Shown: positions 1 to 8,371, counted from the first letter of the stretch. The stretch is DNA of 16,621 nucleotides from JASFUX01 sp050050115 (GCA_050050115.1 JASFUX010000043.1:1-16621), one strand, 5' to 3'. The notes: generated by a model not told the origin, from the sequence alone. Numbers and translations: made by a program.

Positions 1-101
1 GACAGCCCGACGCGCTGCGCCAGCTCCGAAGTCGAAAGCGACGCATCGACCTGAAGCTGCTCCAGAATCCGAATGTCGATCGCGTCGAGCCCGTTCTGCA
101 T
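1..101 (-). CDS. Lrp/AsnC-family transcriptional regulator, N-terminal fragment cut by window edge
   Basis: The minus strand from the ATG at 101 reads MQNGLDAIDIRILEQLQVDA, then SLSTSELAQRVGL, and runs off the window. This matches the first helices of the Lrp/AsnC winged helix-turn-helix, with the typical 'LDxxDxxIL..L' opening and the '(S)xxELAxRVGLS' recognition region. Lrp/AsnC proteins are DNA-binding regulators that usually sense amino acids through a C-terminal RAM/ACT-like domain, which is not visible here. An in-frame stop lies just upstream of the ATG, so this start is the most likely. The gene is divergent from the aminotransferase starting at 297, a common arrangement in which the regulator controls the neighbouring amino-acid enzyme and itself. 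Family assignment is strong; the ligand is unknown. Confidence 0.85.
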   Translation of the reverse strand, partial: MQNGLDAIDIRILEQLQVDASLSTSELAQRVGL

Positions 102-296
102 CCGATTTCACCAATCTCGCCACTAAGCGCATAACGTATCTAACAATCATGCAGAACGGCGAAGCAAACGAAAAGATCGGCTGCTCAGGACGCGAGTATG
201 ATGCGCGGGCTGAGGGCTCGGCAGGCTTCGCATTCGTTGCGCCCGGTCCCGACTGCAATCCTCGCTGACTCAATGTGGCCGCCGGTCAGGGATCGC
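102..296. promoter_or_regulatory. Divergent intergenic region between Lrp-type regulator and aminotransferase
   Basis: This 195-bp gap separates the two divergent start codons. A patch around 129-150 (ataacgtatctaacaatcat) is clearly more AT-rich than its surroundings and is the best place for promoters or an Lrp binding site. I could not pick a convincing -35/-10 pair or dyad. If the aminotransferase instead starts at 198, the region shrinks to 102-197. Its regulatory role is inferred from the arrangement. Confidence 0.35.
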
Positions 297-1502
297 ATGA
301 CTTCAAAGACTCAGTTTCCCGCTGGCGGCCACCTCTTCGACGCCGAGGACTACACGAGCTGGAGCCGCGCGCTGCACAGGCTCAAGCCGCTGCCCGCCGA
401 AGCCCGCGTCCTGTTCGAGAGCACCATTTCCGAACCATCCGACCTGCTCGCCGCAACGATCCGAACGGCTTTCGGAGACGGGCCGCCGAGTTCCTTCGAA
501 AGCGTCTTCGGTAGCGGCAACCAGCGTCTGATCCGCTCGATCGGCGCGCGCTACGGCGCAAACCCGGAACAGATCGTCTGCACGACCGGCGCGTCGTCGG
601 CGATCTTGATGGTCGCGCGAGCGTTCTTGTCGAACGGCGGTCATGTCCTGGTCGAGCGGCCGCATCTCGACCTTCTCGCCCATCTGCCCCAATCACTCGG
701 CGCCGAGGTCACGACGTTCGAGCGGAGCGCGGACTGCGCCTCTATCGATCCGGACGAGCTGCGCAGGGCAATTCGGCCCGACACCAAGCTGATCATCCTG
801 ACCAACCCGCACAATCCGTCCGGCGTTTTGCTGAGCGAGCAGGCGCTCGCGCGGATCGCCAATGTGGCGGACGAATTCGGCGTGCCGGTCCTCGTCGACG
901 AGGTTTACTGGGATTTCGTCCACGACACCGGAGCGCCCATCGCAGCGCGCGTCGCGCCGTGCTTCATCAGCGTCAACTCTCTCTCCAAGGTGTACGGACT
1001 ATACTCTCTGCGCTGCGGATGGATCATCGCCGAGCCGACGACGGCGCGGCTCATCGAGAACGCCAACGCCCGCATCGAGTTCGGCGTTTCAAAGCTTACC
1101 CACGCGGTCGCGGTGGAAGTGCTCGACCACATCAACGAGTTCGAAGCGCATTGGCGCGAGATCCTGAGCGTTAATCGGCCTGTCGTCGAAGAGCAGGTCG
1201 CCGCCATGCAGGCCAATGAGCTGATCCACGGTGACCTTCCCGTACACGGATGCATGTACTTTCCCGAAATCGTCGGCTGCGGCGACACACGCACGCTCGC
1301 CAAAGAACTCTGGTCCAAGCATGGCCTCCTCGTCGCGCACGGAGAGTTCTTCGAACGCGCCGGACATTTGAGGATTGGCTTTGGCGACGATCGCGCGGGT
1401 CTCGCCGACGGCCTGGCCCGCTTGCGCCTCGCACTCAAAGCCGGCCGCGACGGACAGGCGCGGCCGGCGCCTGGAGGGCGTCAAACCGCTGCCCAAGCTT
1501 GA
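297..1502 (+). CDS. PLP-dependent class I/II aminotransferase
   Basis: This is a 401-residue cytosolic fold-type I aminotransferase, a usual length for the class. Hallmarks visible from the ATG at 297 are the NPHNPSG motif (N170 onward, substrate and PLP binding), DEVYWDF (D201 to the pyridine nitrogen, Y204 to the PLP phenol oxygen), the Schiff-base lysine K231 in SLSKVYGL, and the carboxylate-binding arginine R359 in LRIGFG. These residues imply transfer of an amino group between an amino acid and a 2-oxo acid; the substrate cannot be read from sequence. An in-frame ATG at 198 has AGGA seven bases upstream and would add 33 Arg-rich residues. I prefer 297 (AGGGA at 288-292) because the conserved part begins soon after and the extension has atypical codons such as AGG. 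Divergence from an Lrp-type regulator suggests amino-acid-responsive control. It could also be annotated as a histidinol-phosphate or aromatic aminotransferase homologue. Confidence 0.88.
   Translation: MTSKTQFPAGGHLFDAEDYTSWSRALHRLKPLPAEARVLFESTISEPSDLLAATIRTAFGDGPPSSFESVFGSGNQRLIRSIGARYGANPEQIVCTTGASSAILMVARAFLSNGGHVLVERPHLDLLAHLPQSLGAEVTTFERSADCASIDPDELRRAIRPDTKLIILTNPHNPSGVLLSEQALARIANVADEFGVPVLVDEVYWDFVHDTGAPIAARVAPCFISVNSLSKVYGLYSLRCGWIIAEPTTARLIENANARIEFGVSKLTHAVAVEVLDHINEFEAHWREILSVNRPVVEEQVAAMQANELIHGDLPVHGCMYFPEIVGCGDTRTLAKELWSKHGLLVAHGEFFERAGHLRIGFGDDRAGLADGLARLRLALKAGRDGQARPAPGGRQTAAQA
1440..1468. repeat. Perfect 10-bp inverted repeat (hairpin) near the 3' end of the aminotransferase gene
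   Basis: The arms GCCGGCCGCG (1440-1449) and CGCGGCCGGC (1459-1468) are exact reverse complements around a 9-nt loop. It lies inside the coding region, 32 bp before the stop codon's last base, and has no T-tract behind it. It could slow decay or pause transcription of the mRNA end, but may simply reflect GC-rich codon use. The repeat is directly visible; any function is speculative. Confidence 0.45.
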
Positions 1503-1729
1503 TGAGATCCGCGGTTTCCCCACGATCCGGCGCTCGTAGACGCCGCGGAAACTATGCGCCGCAAGTAGAGCGGCCGAATAAATTAGCTGCCAAGTGAAAC
1601 GCAGGAACGTCAGGACGCAGAAAAAATCCTGATCCAGGGACTTAATCTTGTGACACGTGGGGACGCGTCCGATCCGAGGGGGAAAGGCCGTCCATCCAGT
1701 CCGCCGAAGTCAGTAAGGGGATTGAGGGC

Positions 1730-4700
1730 ATGAAGAGAATCAACCGCACGCGCTCTGGCCTGCTGGTCTCGACGCTGCTTGCAGGCGCAGCAGCGCTCGC
1801 GCTTCCGGCCGTCGGCTATGCGGCCGAAGATGATGCGGCGTCGGACGAAGACCGCATCGTCGTCACCGGCACGCGCATTCGCAACAACGAAACCGCCACG
1901 GCGGCGCCGATCGGCGTAATCGACGTCGAAGTGCTCGCCGAGCGCGGTTTCGTCCAAATCGGCGAAGCCCTCAACGACTTCACCTCGATCACGCCCGACC
2001 GTCCGATCTCGCCGTTCAACGGCACCAGCAGCGGCCTTGGAGATCAGTACCCGGCTCTGTTCGGACTCGGCGCTGGCCGAACGCTGACGCTGGTTAATGG
2101 CCGCCGCACCGTCGCAACCACGAGCGCGTTCGGCGGCGGCGCCAACGACGCAGTCGTCGACACCAATACGATTCCGGTAGGCCTGCTCCAGCGCGTTGAA
2201 GTCGTGCAAGGCGGCGGCGCAGCAATCTACGGCTCGGACGCGATGGGCGGGGTCGTCAACTACATCCTGCGCGACGACTTCGACGGCCTCGAGGTCGATG
2301 CTCAATACGGCATTTCCGACCGTGGCGACTACGAGACGCCGGCCCTGCGCGCCACGTGGGGGACGAACTTCGACGGCGGCAATATCGCGGCCAACCTCGA
2401 ATGGTCGCGCACCGAGTCTTTGCTGCCCGACGACCGGCCGGAATCCGCACGCGGCCGCGTGACCTCGGCCAATCCGCTCGACACCGGACCGAACGACGGC
2501 ATTTCCTCGGTCGCGCCAGTGTTCGACGCAGCGTTCTGGGAGTTCAACACCAACGGCGTTCCGTTCGCGCCGCCCGATCCGACCGGCAGCTCGTGCGGCG
2601 GCTTTCCGTTGCGCTGCTTCATCACCACCGACGGGGTTCAATTCCATCAGTTCGCCATGGTCGGCACGCCGGCGCAGTTCAGCGAGGACGGAACCACGCT
2701 CATCCCTTACGACCCCGGCACGTTCCCAAGCCCCGGGCCGTCGATCCCGTTCGCCAGCGGCGGCGAAGGTTATCCGTTCAAGGACCTTAGCGCGCTCTAC
2801 TCCGCCGTCGAACGCACGAACTTCAATCTGATCGGCGATTACGATCTGTCGCCGACGATGCGGCTCTCCGGCGAACTGCTTGTCGGTCACGTCGAAGGCG
2901 AAGATCCCCGCGCTTCAATTCCGTCGAACACGATCTTGAACAGTGCGGCGACCGGCTCCGGACCGATCCTGATCACCGGCGACAACGCGTATCTCACCGA
3001 CGAGATTCGCGCCCCAATCGTATCCTACTTGGACACCAACTTCGGACCTGGGGCGGGGACCTTCGGTTGGACATTGACGCCGTTCTTCGCGGCCACTCTT
3101 CCGGTATACATGTCCAAGATCTTTCCCGATCTGCTGCCCAGCACGGCCGGCACGCGCGACCTCGACACCTATCGCGCCCTCGTCGCTCTCGAGGGTGATC
3201 TCGATCAGTTCGCGCGTGACTACTATTGGAGCGTGTCACTCAGTTACGGCCGCGCCGAAGGCTCCACGCGAAACTGGGGCGTCTGGGCGGACCGGTTCGA
3301 TAACGCAATCGTCGCGATCGAATCTGGCGGATCAATCGTCTGCGGCATTAACGCCGATCCCAACCCGATGAATGACGATCCGGACTGCGCGCCGATCAAT
3401 CCGTTTGGCGTGGGCAACATCAGCCAGGCGGCGACCGATTACGTGAGCGCTGAGTTCGGCCAGGATTTCGACAACACCCAAATCGATTTCCTCGCCACGT
3501 TCGGCGGCGAGCTCTTCACTCTGCCGGCTGGCGACGTCGGGTTCAGCCTCGCCTACGAGCGGCGCGAAGAGGAAGCGAACTTCAATCCGACCGCAGCGAC
3601 TCTGGCCGGCGTCGGCCGCGCCGGCGTGCCAACCGCGGCGCAGTCCGCCGACTACGAGACCAACGAGTTCTCGGGCGAGTTGCTCGTGCCGGTCTTCGGC
3701 GGTGATCACACCTTGCCGCTCGTTGAGTCGCTCGAGTTGAGCGGCGCCTATCGCTACGTCGACAACTCGATCGCCGGAAGCGAAGACGTGTGGAACATCG
3801 GCGCACGCTGGGGCGTAAACGAGAGCCTGTTGTTCCGCGCGTCGGTGAGCCGAAACTTCCGCGCGCCCAATCTGGCGCAGCTGTTCACGCCGATGACGAC
3901 AGGGCTTGGCGCGATCGGGACTGATCCTTGCGACGCCGACCGCATCAACGGCGGGCCAAACCCCGCGGTGCGGCTGGCGAACTGTCAGGCGCTGTTCGCC
4001 GCCAATCCTGGATACGGCGATCTGGCGACCTTCCAAGACCCGGCGGAGAACTTCCAGACCGTGGCCATCACCTCGGGCGGCAATCCAGACCTTCGCAACG
4101 AGATCTCGGATACGCTGACCTACGGCGTGGTCTTCCAGCCGACCTTCGCGCCGGGTCTTACGATGATCGCCGACCGGGTCGAAGTGGAGCTGACGGACGG
4201 GCTCTCCGCCTTCACGCCGGCGTCGTTTCTGGCGACGTGCTTTGACTCAACGCCGCAGCCTGCGGACATCTGTGCGGTCACGACCCGGAACGCCATGGGG
4301 CACGTGATCGCCAGCTCGTCGACGACGTTCAACGCCGGGAGGATCAACTTCGAGGGCGAGACCTACAAAGTATCGTACGCCTTCCCCGACGGCGCGCCGT
4401 TCCTGGACGGCGATCTCGAGGTCAACCTCGAAGCCACGCACGTCTCGCGGCTCGAGACTTCGGTCACCGGCGTGGATCTGTCGCGCACGGACGGCACCGC
4501 CGCCCAGCCCGATTGGCGCGCGCGCTTCAACGCGCGCTACGGAAGCGGGCCAGTGCGCATCGCCTATACGCTCAACTACCTGCCGGAGACGCAGGTCACG
4601 CGCGAGGCGACGATCGAGAACAACCCCAATCCGAGGCTCGACGCCAACTATCGCCACAGCCTCTCGGGGCAGCTCGACCTGAACGACATGGTGACCCTGC

Positions 4701-4807
4701 GCGCCGGCGTCGAAAACCTGACCGACGAAGGCCCGTCGTTCCCGAGCACGTCTTACGGCGACATTCTCGGTCGGCGTTATTTCGTTGGTATACGATCAAA
4801 ATTCTAG
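1730..4807 (+). CDS. TonB-dependent outer-membrane receptor
   Basis: This 1025-residue protein has a signal peptide at about 1-31 (hydrophobic core LLVSTLLAGAAALALP). The segment DRIVVTGTRI at 41-50 is the usual lead-in to the plug in this receptor class. The plug follows, with GRTLTLVNGRR, then IPVGLLQRVEVVQGGGAAIY and GSDAMGGVVNYI. The remaining ~800 residues form the 22-strand barrel; LFRASVSRNFRAPNL is a typical barrel motif, and the protein ends in YFVGIRSKF with the terminal Phe recognised by the BAM machinery. TonB-dependent receptors import scarce nutrients across the outer membrane using energy from TonB-ExbBD; the substrate here is unknown. Several predicted loops carry closely paired cysteines (for example SCGGFPLRCF), suggesting disulfide-braced extracellular loops. 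A GAGGG site sits just before the ATG. Flanking S10 peptidases and an aminotransferase suggest a peptide-like substrate, but this is inference. Confidence 0.95.
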   Translation: MKRINRTRSGLLVSTLLAGAAALALPAVGYAAEDDAASDEDRIVVTGTRIRNNETATAAPIGVIDVEVLAERGFVQIGEALNDFTSITPDRPISPFNGTSSGLGDQYPALFGLGAGRTLTLVNGRRTVATTSAFGGGANDAVVDTNTIPVGLLQRVEVVQGGGAAIYGSDAMGGVVNYILRDDFDGLEVDAQYGISDRGDYETPALRATWGTNFDGGNIAANLEWSRTESLLPDDRPESARGRVTSANPLDTGPNDGISSVAPVFDAAFWEFNTNGVPFAPPDPTGSSCGGFPLRCFITTDGVQFHQFAMVGTPAQFSEDGTTLIPYDPGTFPSPGPSIPFASGGEGYPFKDLSALYSAVERTNFNLIGDYDLSPTMRLSGELLVGHVEGEDPRASIPSNTILNSAATGSGPILITGDNAYLTDEIRAPIVSYLDTNFGPGAGTFGWTLTPFFAATLPVYMSKIFPDLLPSTAGTRDLDTYRALVALEGDLDQFARDYYWSVSLSYGRAEGSTRNWGVWADRFDNAIVAIESGGSIVCGINADPNPMNDDPDCAPINPFGVGNISQAATDYVSAEFGQDFDNTQIDFLATFGGELFTLPAGDVGFSLAYERREEEANFNPTAATLAGVGRAGVPTAAQSADYETNEFSGELLVPVFGGDHTLPLVESLELSGAYRYVDNSIAGSEDVWNIGARWGVNESLLFRASVSRNFRAPNLAQLFTPMTTGLGAIGTDPCDADRINGGPNPAVRLANCQALFAANPGYGDLATFQDPAENFQTVAITSGGNPDLRNEISDTLTYGVVFQPTFAPGLTMIADRVEVELTDGLSAFTPASFLATCFDSTPQPADICAVTTRNAMGHVIASSSTTFNAGRINFEGETYKVSYAFPDGAPFLDGDLEVNLEATHVSRLETSVTGVDLSRTDGTAAQPDWRARFNARYGSGPVRIAYTLNYLPETQVTREATIENNPNPRLDANYRHSLSGQLDLNDMVTLRAGVENLTDEGPSFPSTSYGDILGRRYFVGIRSKF

Positions 4808-4840
4808 CAACGCAGAGAGAAAGCCGCATTGCGGCCACAT

Positions 4841-4874
4841 GCCGGGCGCGTTTGAGAAATCAAGCGCGCCCGGC
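4841..4874. terminator. Candidate bidirectional terminator between convergent genes
   Basis: The arms GCCGGGCGCGTTTG (4841-4854) and CAAGCGCGCCCGGC (4861-4874) form a 14-bp stem with one G-T wobble and a 6-nt loop (AGAAAT). It lies 33 bp after the receptor stop and 51 bp beyond the end of the minus-strand S10 gene, exactly where two converging transcripts should end. A clear T-tract is missing on both sides, so it may act as a weak or Rho-assisted terminator or as a 3'-end stabiliser. Confidence 0.55.
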
Positions 4875-4925
4875 GCCGCGTTTGCGAGCCCCGCTGCGAG
4901 AGTGGGCACGATCGAGCTGTCGCGA

Positions 4926-6371
4926 TCAACTGTCGTCCGGCGCCTCGCCCGCGATGAACGCGGCAATGTCCTCGGTCAGCCGCTCGTGCTCGGGCGCGTC
5001 GCGATACATCATGTGACCGCCCGCGTAGCAGGCCATGGTAAAATTGTCCGCGACGTCGGGCGCCAGCCGCCGCTCGATCTCTCGGTTCGCTGCGCAGCTG
5101 TTGAGCGAGTCGTAAAAGCCCGCAGCGACGAACACGCGGAACTCGGGATCAAGAGCGATCACGTTGAGCGCCCAGGGTTGCGCCCCCGGCGGTCCCTCGC
5201 CCGCCTGCGCCGCCGCCATCACCTCCGGCGTGATCTCGCCGGAGTCGTAGTTCCAGCGCGCGTTGATCGATCCGCCCTCGGTCGGTGCGAAATATGAGGT
5301 CTCGGACCGATACCCGAGCATGTCGCGAAAGTAGGCGTCGATGACTTCGGCACTGCTTTCCACGCCGGACGCGTCGGGAGCGCCCTCAAGGCGGCGCATG
5401 TCGAACGTATCCAGCGTCGCGTCGCGGTCGGCGAGCAGCGCCGCAAGGTAAGGACGCGGCCGAACGATCACGGTTTCAATGTCGATCTCCTCGGCGTCCA
5501 AGCCGACGAAGCCCGCCAGCTCGTCGCGCAAGCCGTCGCGCTGGGATTGCGTCAGGGCGTCCAGGCGCGCGAGCGCCGGCAAATAGGTCTCTCGCGCCCA
5601 GGTCTCTGCAGCGTCCAGCGCGCTTTCGAGCGTGGAGAAATCGCCCGCCAAACGATCATGGTGGAAGGCCGCTGCAGTCTGTCCGGGCGTGCGCAGGGCC
5701 GCGGTCTCGTCCCTCGATAGGACCCCAAGGCCCACCGTGGCGCCGCCGGAAATCAGAACGACGCCGTCCACGTTCCGGCCGCGCTCGGCCAGCAGCTCGG
5801 CGACGGCGCTGGCGCGCCAGGTCCCGAAACTCTCGCCGATCAGATAGACCGGCGCGGTGCCCGCGTTAAACCGGTCGAGCCAATGCTCGATGAACTCCGC
5901 GGTCGCGGCGTGATCGCCGAGCGTGCTGTAGAATTCTGCTTCGTGTTCAGGCGGCGCGTCTGAGCTGAAACCGGTCCCGACCGGGTCAACGAAGACGAGA
6001 TCGCTGTAGGGCAGCAGCGTCCACGGATTGTCCTCGAGGCCTTCATCGCCAAGCGTGCGCGGACCGAACGCCTCAAAGTGCAGCAGCGCCGAGTTCGCGC
6101 CGGGTCCCCCGTTCCAGACGAAGCTCACGGGCCGCGGCCCCGCGCCGCTCGGCGCGGCGAGATAGGCGGTGAAGAAAACCTGGCCGTGCGGCCCGTCGCC
6201 CTCGCCGCCGACGCCGATCCGCCCAGTGAAGGCGGCATAGCGCAGCTCTCGTCCGTCCAGACGAACAGTCTGCTCGACGCCGGACAGGCCGCCTTGCTCC
6301 AGGTCGAGTCCCGGACTCGACGCGCACCCCGCGAGCAAAAACGTAAGGGCGAAGAGTCCTCTGGCGATCAT
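4926..6371 (-). CDS. S10-family serine-carboxypeptidase-like lipoprotein (paralogue 1)
   Basis: This 481-residue alpha/beta-hydrolase peptidase starts at the ATG at 6371, which gives a lipoprotein signal peptide MIARGLFALTFLLAGC with the lipidated Cys at 16. A GTG further up (6422) would bury that signal behind 17 polar residues. S10 hallmarks are the oxyanion-hole motif WNGGPG (from W86), DLVFVDPVGTGFS, the nucleophile elbow GESFG with S181, the acid D421 in GFYDSLNSC and the base H453 in CYAGGHMMY. A complete Ser-Asp-His triad is therefore present. S10 enzymes remove C-terminal amino acids from peptides, although some relatives are acyltransferases or esterases. Lipid anchoring places it in the periplasm or at the outer membrane. 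It converges on the TonB receptor gene and is divergent from a second S10 gene, so it may trim peptides handled by that receptor. An AAGGAC element lies upstream at long spacing. Confidence 0.9.
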   Translation of the reverse strand: MIARGLFALTFLLAGCASSPGLDLEQGGLSGVEQTVRLDGRELRYAAFTGRIGVGGEGDGPHGQVFFTAYLAAPSGAGPRPVSFVWNGGPGANSALLHFEAFGPRTLGDEGLEDNPWTLLPYSDLVFVDPVGTGFSSDAPPEHEAEFYSTLGDHAATAEFIEHWLDRFNAGTAPVYLIGESFGTWRASAVAELLAERGRNVDGVVLISGGATVGLGVLSRDETAALRTPGQTAAAFHHDRLAGDFSTLESALDAAETWARETYLPALARLDALTQSQRDGLRDELAGFVGLDAEEIDIETVIVRPRPYLAALLADRDATLDTFDMRRLEGAPDASGVESSAEVIDAYFRDMLGYRSETSYFAPTEGGSINARWNYDSGEITPEVMAAAQAGEGPPGAQPWALNVIALDPEFRVFVAAGFYDSLNSCAANREIERRLAPDVADNFTMACYAGGHMMYRDAPEHERLTEDIAAFIAGEAPDDS

Positions 6372-6625
6372 GGCGTCGCGTCGTCCTTTCGGCGCCTGGC
6401 CCCCGCCTGGGCGATCTCTCACCAGCGGCGGCCTACGCCATTATGAAACTGCTTGAGGGGGGCAGATGATGCAAACGAACGAGCCTCACGCCAGCGACGG
6501 CGAGCCAACCCGTCTTCAAAAGCATAAATGATGCGCGCACCGCGACGCTTTCGCTCAGTGCAGGTAAGAAAATGTCCGCATGATTTCACTACTGTTGGCG
6601 GGCAACGTCCGCACGAGGAGCCGCA
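6372..6625. promoter_or_regulatory. Divergent intergenic region between the two S10 peptidase genes
   Basis: This 254-bp gap must hold the promoters of both S10 genes. On the minus strand a CATAAT element (plus-strand 6440-6445) about 70 bp before the ATG could be a -10 box, but no matching -35 was found. On the plus strand, GAGGAG at about 6615-6620 is the ribosome binding site for the gene starting at 6626. The region is richer in A and T around 6515-6590 than the neighbouring genes. I saw no convincing dyad operator. Confidence 0.35.
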
Positions 6626-8206
6626 ATGCCGCCGCGCCGTCCAGTCAGCATGATCGCCGCGATGTTTCTCGCCGTCATGATCGGATCTTGCGCGACCAAT
6701 GGCGCGCCGCTGATCGCCGGCGCGGAAACCTCAGATCGAACGCCGACGCCGGCCGACGCGATCGTCGAGACCCGCGGCCAAGTCACGATCGACGGACGCC
6801 CGCTCGCCTACACGGCGCGCACCGGCCTTCTGCCGATCTATGACGGCGACACTGGCGAGCTGATGGCGCGCATGTTCATGATCGCCTACGTCGCCGACCG
6901 CAACCCAGGCGAACCCGCGCGCCCGATCACTTTTGTTTGGAACGGCGGGCCTGGCGCAAGCTCGTCGCTGTCGCATCTCGTCGGGTTCGGTCCTATGGGA
7001 TTCGACACGCCGCCGACCTATCCCGAATGGGACGGCGCGCCCGAGAACATCGTCGAGCGGCCGGAGACCTGGCTCGCGGTCACCGACCTGGTGTTCGTCG
7101 ATCCGATCAGCGCCGGCTACAGCCGCGCGACGAGCGACGAACACCGCGAGCGTTTGATGACCACGTTCGGCGACGCTGAGGCGGTGGCGGAGATGATCCG
7201 CGTCTATCGCACGCGCTTTGACGCCTATGACGCTCCGATCTTCATCTCGGGTGAAAGCTACGGCACGACGCGCGCCTCGCACGTGGCCTATGCGCTCGCA
7301 CGCCGGCGCGCGCCGCTCGCCGGCGTGGTGCTGATCTCCGGCGGCTACAATCTCGGCCAGCCGGACGCGCCCGCTCTCGACGCGGCGCTGCAGATCCCGG
7401 CTTTCACCCGCGCCGCGCACTACCACCAACGCCTGCCCCAAGACCTCCAAGCGCTCTCCGTCGACGATGCGATGGCGCACGCAGGGGAATGGGCGCGCGA
7501 AACCTACGCGCCGGCGCTCGAGAATCCGTCCGCTCTCTCCGCCGCCGAGCGCGCTGACATCTTGGCGGACCTTGAGCGCTACAGCGGCCTTGACTCGCGC
7601 TTCGTCGACCCGGCGACGCTCGGCCTCGATCGGGAGCAGCTGTTCGACCGACTGCTCGACGACGAAACGCTGGGGCTCGGGCGCTACGACGGCGGTCCAT
7701 GGATCGTCACCCGAGATCCCAGCATCATGCCCCAGCTCGACCTGATGCAAGGCAGCTCGCCAACCCTGCTGCGCTATTTGCGCGACACGCTCGGCTACCG
7801 CAGCGATCATCTTTATCGGGGGCCGTTTGGCGAGACGATCCATCCGGAGCCGTTCGGGCCGTATCCGGACGGCATCTACGACGACTGGACGACGTTTCAT
7901 TTCAACATCCAGGGCGGCTCCGCTCTTTCGGCCTCCGCCATCAGGCCGAGCAACCCGCCGCCGCTTCGCCGCGCGATGGAGCTTCGCCCGGAGATGCAGG
8001 TCTTCATCGTGCATGGGAACTACGATGGTTCAGGTTCCTGCGCCGAGGTCGAAGACAACGTCGATCGCCTCGATCCAGGCTTCCAGGGGCGCGTCCGGTT
8101 CGCCTGCTACGACGCCGGCCACATGGTCTACTCCGATGCGGCAGTGCGGTTCCAGCTGCGCGATGATTTTGCGGCTTTCGTCCGAAGAACGCTCTACGAA
8201 TCGTGA
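6626..8206 (+). CDS. S10-family serine-carboxypeptidase-like lipoprotein (paralogue 2)
   Basis: This 526-residue protein starts at the ATG at 6626, with GAGGAG a few bases upstream. A lipoprotein signal ends in VMIGSC, with the lipidated Cys at 22. S10 motifs match the divergent neighbour: WNGGPGASSS (from W105), DLVFVDPISAGYS, GESYG with nucleophile S211, the acid D467 in GNYDGSGSC and the base H499 in CYDAGHMVY. The triad is intact. It probably acts as an envelope carboxypeptidase on peptides; relatives with esterase or acyltransferase activity cannot be ruled out from sequence. It is about 45 residues longer than its neighbour, with an extra region before the last third (around DRLLDDETLGLGRYDGGPW), which may give a different substrate choice. 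The two genes look like diverged duplicates that share a promoter region. Confidence 0.9.
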   Translation: MPPRRPVSMIAAMFLAVMIGSCATNGAPLIAGAETSDRTPTPADAIVETRGQVTIDGRPLAYTARTGLLPIYDGDTGELMARMFMIAYVADRNPGEPARPITFVWNGGPGASSSLSHLVGFGPMGFDTPPTYPEWDGAPENIVERPETWLAVTDLVFVDPISAGYSRATSDEHRERLMTTFGDAEAVAEMIRVYRTRFDAYDAPIFISGESYGTTRASHVAYALARRRAPLAGVVLISGGYNLGQPDAPALDAALQIPAFTRAAHYHQRLPQDLQALSVDDAMAHAGEWARETYAPALENPSALSAAERADILADLERYSGLDSRFVDPATLGLDREQLFDRLLDDETLGLGRYDGGPWIVTRDPSIMPQLDLMQGSSPTLLRYLRDTLGYRSDHLYRGPFGETIHPEPFGPYPDGIYDDWTTFHFNIQGGSALSASAIRPSNPPPLRRAMELRPEMQVFIVHGNYDGSGSCAEVEDNVDRLDPGFQGRVRFACYDAGHMVYSDAAVRFQLRDDFAAFVRRTLYES

Positions 8207-8363
8207 GCGGCTTGCGAGGCAGTGCGACCGGACCGATCACGCACACCCTCGCGGACGCCCTCTTTTCGAGACGGCGCCCGCGTATGCCCGACGCGCGATA
8301 GATCTGTGATGCAATGAAGACCAGCCAGGCAATAGCGAGCAACGCCGCAGCCGCGCGCCTCAC
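8004..8363 (-). CDS. Possible small membrane protein, translationally coupled to the lipoprotein gene (doubtful)
   Basis: A GTG at 8363 lies 8 bp after the stop codon of the lipoprotein gene, and the stop itself is part of a good ribosome binding site (TAGGAG, then CTGGG before GTG). The product begins (M)RRAAAALLAIAWLVFIAS, a clear single membrane-spanning segment, followed by QIYRASGIRGRR. The open frame then continues antisense into the last 200 bp of the S10 gene ending at 8206, where it becomes Arg-rich and looks like a shadow. Either a real short protein with an overlapping tail exists, or this is the remnant of a membrane gene whose 3' end has been lost. I do not recognise a family. 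Confidence 0.25.
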   Translation of the reverse strand: MRRAAAALLAIAWLVFIASQIYRASGIRGRRLEKRASARVCVIGPVALPRKPLTIRRAFFGRKPQNHRAAGTALPHRSRPCGRRRSRRTGRAPGSLDRGDRRCLRPRRRNLNHRSSHAR

Positions 8364-8371
8364 CCCAGCTC

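Noticed and set aside
198..296. N-terminal extension of the aminotransferase from the ATG at 198
   Set aside because: AGGA lies seven bases upstream, but the 33 added residues are Arg-rich, use atypical codons and precede the point where the conserved fold begins. Kept only as an alternative start.
1610..2890. Long minus-strand open frame (426 codons) antisense to the TonB receptor gene
   Set aside because: It has no domain, signal or sensible composition, and arises from the GC-rich third positions of the receptor gene.
6731..8014. Long minus-strand open frame (427 codons) antisense to the second S10 gene
   Set aside because: Arg/Val/Ala-rich shadow of a gene with an intact catalytic triad.
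8207..8371. Terminator between the second S10 gene and the lipoprotein gene
   Set aside because: Only short imperfect stems were found (for example around 8255-8275), and none has a convincing stem plus T-run.
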